Origin: Roseobacter litoralis Och 149
GTDB lineage: Bacteria; Pseudomonadota; Alphaproteobacteria; Rhodobacterales; Rhodobacteraceae
Direction of reading: 5' to 3'
Assembly (NCBI RefSeq): GCF_000154785.2
Contig: NC_015730.1
Coordinates: 3,867,501-3,931,500, forward strand
Length of the DNA: 64,000 nucleotides
Below the pieces are notes generated by a model, which saw nothing but the letters and a program-made list of their open reading frames with translations, was not told the DNA's origin and did not search any database. Each line of letters opens with the position of its first letter. The first letter of the stretch is position 1. The translations under genes and the position numbers were made by a program. Shown piece by piece: positions 59,840 through 64,000 of the stretch.

Positions 59840-61075
59840 TTAAGCTTCGGTACGGGTGAGCGGGAGGATCGTGTCATCCTCCTGCGGCAATTCCTCAAAG
59901 TCGAAGTTGTCCAGTTTGACCGCGCGCTTGCCTGCGCGTTCTGCCGCTGTGCTAATTTCATGCACGTCACGCTGCGCCTGTCTGAAATGCGTATCCAGCT
60001 TGCCGACCCGTTCCACCACCAGTTCCACATCCCGGTGCAGCATCTTGAGCGTTTTGCGGATCGCACCGGCCTGTTCGCGCATTCTGGCATCTTTCAGAAT
60101 GGCCCGCATCGTGTTCAGCGTCGCCATGCATGTGGTGGGTGAAACAATCCAGACCCTTGCGTCGAACCCCTTGCGCACAAGCTCGGGGAAATTTGAATGA
60201 AGCTCAGCATAGACAGCTTCGGACGGTAGAAACATCAGCGCGCCATCCGCCGTTTCGCCCTCAATGATGTATTTGTCAGAGATATCATTGATGTGTTTCG
60301 TGACGGCCGTTTTCATTTTCGCAACCGCGTCTTTGAGGTCCCACTCCGTCTTGGCAGCGCGCAGTTGTTCATAAGCCTCCAGCGGGAATTTGCTGTCGAT
60401 CACAATCGGGCCCGGTGGGTTAGGCAGGTGGATCAGACAATCCGCGCGTTTTCCATTGCTCAAGGTATGCTGCAAGGCATAGCTGTCGTTCGGCAACGCC
60501 TTTGAAACAATATCGTGCAGCTGAATTTCACCAAAGGCACCGCGCGTTTGTTTGTTGCTGAGGATGTCCTGCAAGGACAATACGTCACCGGATAGTTTCG
60601 TGATATTGTCCTGCGCCTTGTCGATGGAGGCCAGCCGTTCCTGCAACTGGGTCAGCGATGTGGTCGTCTGCTTGCTGGACCCGTGCAGCGTTTCTTTCAT
60701 GCGTTCCTGCATATCGGTCATTGCGCGCTGCGAGCGCATCGCGTTGTCCGCCAACCGGTCCTGCATCTGCTGCTGCACGGCGGCAAGGCGTGCCTCAACC
60801 GTTTGTATCACCTGTGTCTGCGCATTGGCCTGCGTATCCGACACCGTCTGCAACCCACCGCGCAGCTGTTCCTGACCCGCCGAAAGATGCTGGACATGCT
60901 GCCCCAATACGCCCAATTGCTGCATCAAAGGCTCCGTCGATTTCGCCGAGCGACCTGCGGCCCGCACTGCCATCAGAAGCAACACGAGGATCAGCAGAAC
61001 CAAAGCACCGCTGCCCATCGCCGCCAGAACAATGGGGTCTGTAAGGTTAATCGTTTGTCCTGCAACCTCAATCAT
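59840..61075 (-). CDS. rmuC: DNA recombination protein RmuC
   Basis: The 411-aa protein has an N-terminal transmembrane segment (VLAAMGSGALVLLILVLLLMAV), a long coiled coil (about 40-175) and a C-terminal nuclease-like domain with IVIDSKFPLEAYEQL, the PD-(D/E)xK-like block conserved in RmuC. It limits inversions or resects DNA in repair. ATG 61075 overlaps the mutL stop (ATGA), so the two repair genes are coupled. Ends in the palindromic element. Confidence 0.93.
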   Translation of the reverse strand: MIEVAGQTINLTDPIVLAAMGSGALVLLILVLLLMAVRAAGRSAKSTEPLMQQLGVLGQHVQHLSAGQEQLRGGLQTVSDTQANAQTQVIQTVEARLAAVQQQMQDRLADNAMRSQRAMTDMQERMKETLHGSSKQTTTSLTQLQERLASIDKAQDNITKLSGDVLSLQDILSNKQTRGAFGEIQLHDIVSKALPNDSYALQHTLSNGKRADCLIHLPNPPGPIVIDSKFPLEAYEQLRAAKTEWDLKDAVAKMKTAVTKHINDISDKYIIEGETADGALMFLPSEAVYAELHSNFPELVRKGFDARVWIVSPTTCMATLNTMRAILKDARMREQAGAIRKTLKMLHRDVELVVERVGKLDTHFRQAQRDVHEISTAAERAGKRAVKLDNFDFEELPQEDDTILPLTRTEA

Positions 61076-62904
61076 GTGCGGCCAAACAAGCGTTCGATGT
61101 CGGACAGCTTCAACTCAACGTAAGTGGGTCGCCCGTGATTGCATTGCCCGGAATGCGGCGTCGCTTCCATGTCGCGCAACAGCGCATTCATTTCCTCGGT
61201 TTTCATCCAGCGCCCCGAGCGGATTGAGCCATGACAGGCCACACGGCTCAGGATCGCATCTATACGCTGACGTATGTTGTCAGACGTGTTCTGATCCGCA
61301 AGCTCGTCCAGAATATCCAGTATCAGCGCGCGTGCATCCACCAACCCGAGAATGGCAGGTGTCTCACGCACCGCGATCGCATCCCCGCCGAAAGGCTCCA
61401 CAACCAGACCCAACTGGGCAAGATCATCAGCAACATGCATCAAAGACGCGCAATCAGCGGCGGACAGTTCAACAATCTCAGGGATCAGCAAGGCTTGTGA
61501 AGCGACCCCATTTTCCGCCATCTGGCGTTTCAGTTTTTCATAGACGAGACGTTCGTGCGCGGCATGCTGATCGACGATGACCATGCCCGTCGCGGTCTGC
61601 GCAATGATGTAGTTTTCATGCACCTGACCGCGAGCGGCACCGAGAGGATAATCAACAGGTTCATCCGCAGTTTCCCCGTCAGGGTCCGTTTCTGCCACAC
61701 GCCCCCAAGGCGCGGCAACCTCCTGAAAAGCCGGTGTTTGCAGCGGCGGCGCAGACATCGGCCTTGAGGCATGATCCATTTGGTAGACGCGCGCGCCAAT
61801 GGGTTCTGGCTGCATCGCCCCAAGGGTCGCTGTGCTGACGGTCGTTGATGCACGATGGCCTGCCTCGGCCAGCGCGTGGCGCAGCGCCGACACGATCAGG
61901 CCGCGCGCGATACCGGGATCGCGAAACCGCACCTCTGATTTGGCCGGGTGGACATTCACATCGACCAGTTTGGGATCACAATCCAGAAACAGCGCCGCCG
62001 CTGGGTGGCGGTCCCGGCTCAGGAAATCGGAATAGGCACCCCGGAGCGCCCCAACCAGCAGCTTGTCCTTGACCGGACGCCCGTTCACGAAAAGATACTG
62101 CGCCACAGCCGAGCCACGCGAATAGGTCGGCAGGGCTGCAAAGCCAGTGAGATGCAAACCCTCACGTTCCGCATCAATTGCCAAAGAATTCTCGGCAAAC
62201 TCACGGCCCAGAACGCGCGCGAGCCGCCCATGCAACGCTCCAAACAGATCGCCCTGCTGCGCGTCGGCGCGAAATACTTCGCGGCCCGGTCCATCGCCGG
62301 AGACATCGCGCAGCACAAACTGCACGAACGGCTCCGCCATGGCGAGGCGTTTGACCACATCAGAAATCGCCTGCGCCTCGGCGCGATCACTGCGCAGGAA
62401 TTTTAACCGCGCAGGCGTCGCGTAAAACAGATCGCGGATCGTGACCGTCGTCCCCGGGTTGCAGGCCGCTGGCTTGAGGGGTTTTTCAGTCCCGCCTGCA
62501 ACAGTCGCCTCGACCCCGTCATCGCCATCGGCGCGCGTGACAATCGTCAGGCGACCGACCGCCGCCAAAGAAGGCAACGCCTCCCCACGAAACCCGAATG
62601 TCTGGATGTTCAGCAAATCACTGCCGTCAATCTTGGACGTGGCATGACGCGACAAGGCCAAGGGCAAATCATTGGCCGTCATCCCGCAGCCGTCGTCCTG
62701 AACCCGGATCAGCGTCTTGCCACCATCCCCATAATCAATCGCGATCTTGCGCGCGCCCGCATCGAGTGCATTTTCGACGAGTTCCTTGATGGCAGAGGCG
62801 GGGCGTTCCACCACCTCACCTGCCGCAATGCGGTTCACGGCCCCCTCGTCCAACTGGCGGATAACGGGGCGGCTCGCGCTTATATTGGGGTTCGCTACGC
62901 TCAT
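61072..62904 (-). CDS. mutL: DNA mismatch repair protein MutL, endonuclease type
   Basis: The 610-aa protein has GHKL ATPase motifs ELVENALDAGA, DDGCGM and GFRGEALPSL in the N domain, and a C-terminal dimerisation/endonuclease domain with DQHAAHERLVYE, which fits the metal-binding DQHA(x)2E(x)4E motif, plus ACHGSIRSG and CNHGRP. It therefore nicks DNA itself, as in bacteria lacking MutH. Start 62904 is chosen because the ATPase domain then begins at the family position; the ribosome binding site is weak. Divergent from deoC. Confidence 0.96.
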   Translation of the reverse strand: MSVANPNISASRPVIRQLDEGAVNRIAAGEVVERPASAIKELVENALDAGARKIAIDYGDGGKTLIRVQDDGCGMTANDLPLALSRHATSKIDGSDLLNIQTFGFRGEALPSLAAVGRLTIVTRADGDDGVEATVAGGTEKPLKPAACNPGTTVTIRDLFYATPARLKFLRSDRAEAQAISDVVKRLAMAEPFVQFVLRDVSGDGPGREVFRADAQQGDLFGALHGRLARVLGREFAENSLAIDAEREGLHLTGFAALPTYSRGSAVAQYLFVNGRPVKDKLLVGALRGAYSDFLSRDRHPAAALFLDCDPKLVDVNVHPAKSEVRFRDPGIARGLIVSALRHALAEAGHRASTTVSTATLGAMQPEPIGARVYQMDHASRPMSAPPLQTPAFQEVAAPWGRVAETDPDGETADEPVDYPLGAARGQVHENYIIAQTATGMVIVDQHAAHERLVYEKLKRQMAENGVASQALLIPEIVELSAADCASLMHVADDLAQLGLVVEPFGGDAIAVRETPAILGLVDARALILDILDELADQNTSDNIRQRIDAILSRVACHGSIRSGRWMKTEEMNALLRDMEATPHSGQCNHGRPTYVELKLSDIERLFGRT

Positions 62905-63035
62905 GACACTACACTTAGCATGCCTTGGCACGATTCTGAAACCCGTAACACGCGGAACCACAGACATGTCAGGCCGCTTGCCAAGATACTTGCGTCATGC
63001 GACTTTCCGACTCTCCCGGACACAGGATGTGCATC

Positions 63036-64000
63036 ATGGAAACAACCGATACCGCCCCCCAATCGCAGAGCGTGCAGCAATCCTTGCCGCAGGTCGTTGA
63101 GCCGCGCAATCCGGGGATGGATCTGGACATGGATTGGGTGATGAGCCTGCAGGCCAATACCTCTGCCATTGAACGCCGCGCGGCAACATTACCCGCACGC
63201 AGGTCTGTCAAAAAGACGCATCAGGCGGCATGGTTGCTGCGCGCGATCACGTGCATCGATCTCACAACGCTGTCTGGCGATGATACGGAACGGCGCGTCG
63301 AACGTTTGTGCGCCAAGGCGATGCACCCGGTATCAGACAGCTTGCTGAGCGCACTTGGCGTGGATGACATCAAAACCGGTGCGGTCTGTGTCTATCACGA
63401 AATGATCCCAGCGGCGTTGCGCGCGCTTGAGGGGTCCAGAATTCCGGTGGCGGCAGTCAGCACGGGGTTTCCCGCAGGGCTTTCCCCGCTGCATCTGCGC
63501 ATCGCGGAAATAGAGGAGAGCGTGGCAGCGGGTGCGGCAGAAATCGACATCGTGATTTCACGCCGCCACGTGCTGACCGGCAACTGGCAGGCACTTTATG
63601 ACGAAATGCGCGCATTTCGGGCGGCCTGCGGAAGCGCGCATATAAAGGCCATCCTCGCAACCGGTGAATTGGGAAGCCTGCGCAACGTGGCGCGCGCCTC
63701 AATGGTTTGCATGATGGCCGGGGCGGATTTCATCAAAACCTCGACCGGCAAGGAAAGCGTCAACGCCACGCTGCCTGTCACATTGGTCATGATCCGCGCC
63801 ATCCGGGACTATTACGAACGCAGCGGTTATCGCGTCGGCTACAAACCGGCCGGGGGCATTTCCAAGGCCAAGGACGCGATCACCTATCTGGCGCTTATCA
63901 AGGAAGAGCTTGGCACTGCATGGCTTGCGCCGAACCTCTTTCGATTTGGCGCGTCCTCACTTCTCAACGACATCGAACGGCAGTTAGAACACCATGTGAC
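63036..64000 (+). CDS. deoC: Deoxyribose-phosphate aldolase, 3' end outside window
   Basis: About 321 codons are present and open to the window edge. The Schiff-base lysine lies in FIKTSTGKES, the second catalytic Lys in GYKPAGGISKA, and the Asp region in AAEIDIVIS. It cleaves 2-deoxyribose 5-phosphate to glyceraldehyde 3-phosphate and acetaldehyde in deoxynucleoside degradation. The protein carries an N-terminal extension of about 60 residues compared with the Escherichia coli enzyme, as in the longer DeoC branch. AGGA precedes ATG 63036; ATG 63027 is possible. Confidence 0.93.
   Translation, partial: METTDTAPQSQSVQQSLPQVVEPRNPGMDLDMDWVMSLQANTSAIERRAATLPARRSVKKTHQAAWLLRAITCIDLTTLSGDDTERRVERLCAKAMHPVSDSLLSALGVDDIKTGAVCVYHEMIPAALRALEGSRIPVAAVSTGFPAGLSPLHLRIAEIEESVAAGAAEIDIVISRRHVLTGNWQALYDEMRAFRAACGSAHIKAILATGELGSLRNVARASMVCMMAGADFIKTSTGKESVNATLPVTLVMIRAIRDYYERSGYRVGYKPAGGISKAKDAITYLALIKEELGTAWLAPNLFRFGASSLLNDIERQLEHHV

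Noticed and set aside
1..64000. Mobile elements, prophage or toxin-antitoxin genes
   Set aside because: No transposase, integrase, phage structural or toxin-like reading frame was recognised, and no att-like duplication was seen at the tRNA-Val gene.

Overview
The window looks like a chromosomal segment of a marine alphaproteobacterium of the order Rhodobacterales (Roseobacter group). The evidence is an rpoE-chrR pair with the same divergent operon found beside it in Rhodobacter sphaeroides, an alphaproteobacterial 16S start and boxA leader, dense CcrM-type GANTC sites, an endonuclease-type MutL, and many TRAP/ABC carboxylate transporters and sugar-acid dehydrogenases. The genus cannot be fixed from the sequence alone. 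I saw no prophage, insertion sequence, plasmid gene or CRISPR array.

Layout. 1-859: the extreme 5' end of a 16S rRNA gene on the minus strand, with its leader (boxA plus hairpin), a promoter and an upstream cluster of GANTC sites. 860-14250: housekeeping genes: msrQ/msrP, a HAD phosphatase, a secreted fasciclin protein, clpB, pyrF, dinB, an N-formylglutamate amidohydrolase-like protein, tRNA-Val(GAC), rpmJ, an exported protein of unknown function, a small potassium channel, a YghU-type GST and an alpha/beta hydrolase. Two spaces beside pyrF (6949-7085 and 8071-8130) look like small structured RNAs ending in intrinsic terminators.

13417-23544: a minus-strand cluster built around a branched-chain-amino-acid type ABC transporter (livG, H, M, K, F) flanked by two acyl-adenylating enzymes. 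This suggests uptake and CoA activation of a carboxylic acid. A small membrane-protein gene sits antiparallel inside it. 23948-29272: a lone NAD-type formate dehydrogenase alpha subunit, then a histidine-phosphatase/GST/saccharopine dehydrogenase operon. 29276-35323: the singlet-oxygen response locus, with rpoE-chrR on the plus strand and an overlapping five-gene operon on the minus strand. Sequences matching the RpoE promoter pattern lie in the gap between them.

35320-43496: a sugar-acid module (enolase-superfamily dehydratase, 2-hydroxyacid dehydrogenase, FAH-family hydrolase, IlvD/Edd dehydratase, SDR) resembling the non-phosphorylating L-fuconate route to pyruvate and lactate. It faces a two-gene unit (beta-hydroxyacid dehydrogenase, denD) and is followed by a GntR/FCD regulator. 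43693-59749: a 16-kb plus-strand operon of fourteen genes: TRAP transporter dctPQM, an enolase-superfamily enzyme, two PhyH-type Fe(II)/2-oxoglutarate oxygenases, an altronate-dehydratase homologue, four Gfo/Idh/MocA oxidoreductases, a beta-hydroxyacid dehydrogenase, an EamA exporter, kdgK and uxuA. Its gene content suggests an oxidative route that unmasks a modified uronate or sugar acid and feeds it through mannonate/altronate and 2-keto-3-deoxygluconate. I consider this the most promising undescribed system in the window. 59750-64000: a palindromic intergenic element, then rmuC and mutL (minus strand) and a deoC gene cut by the window end.
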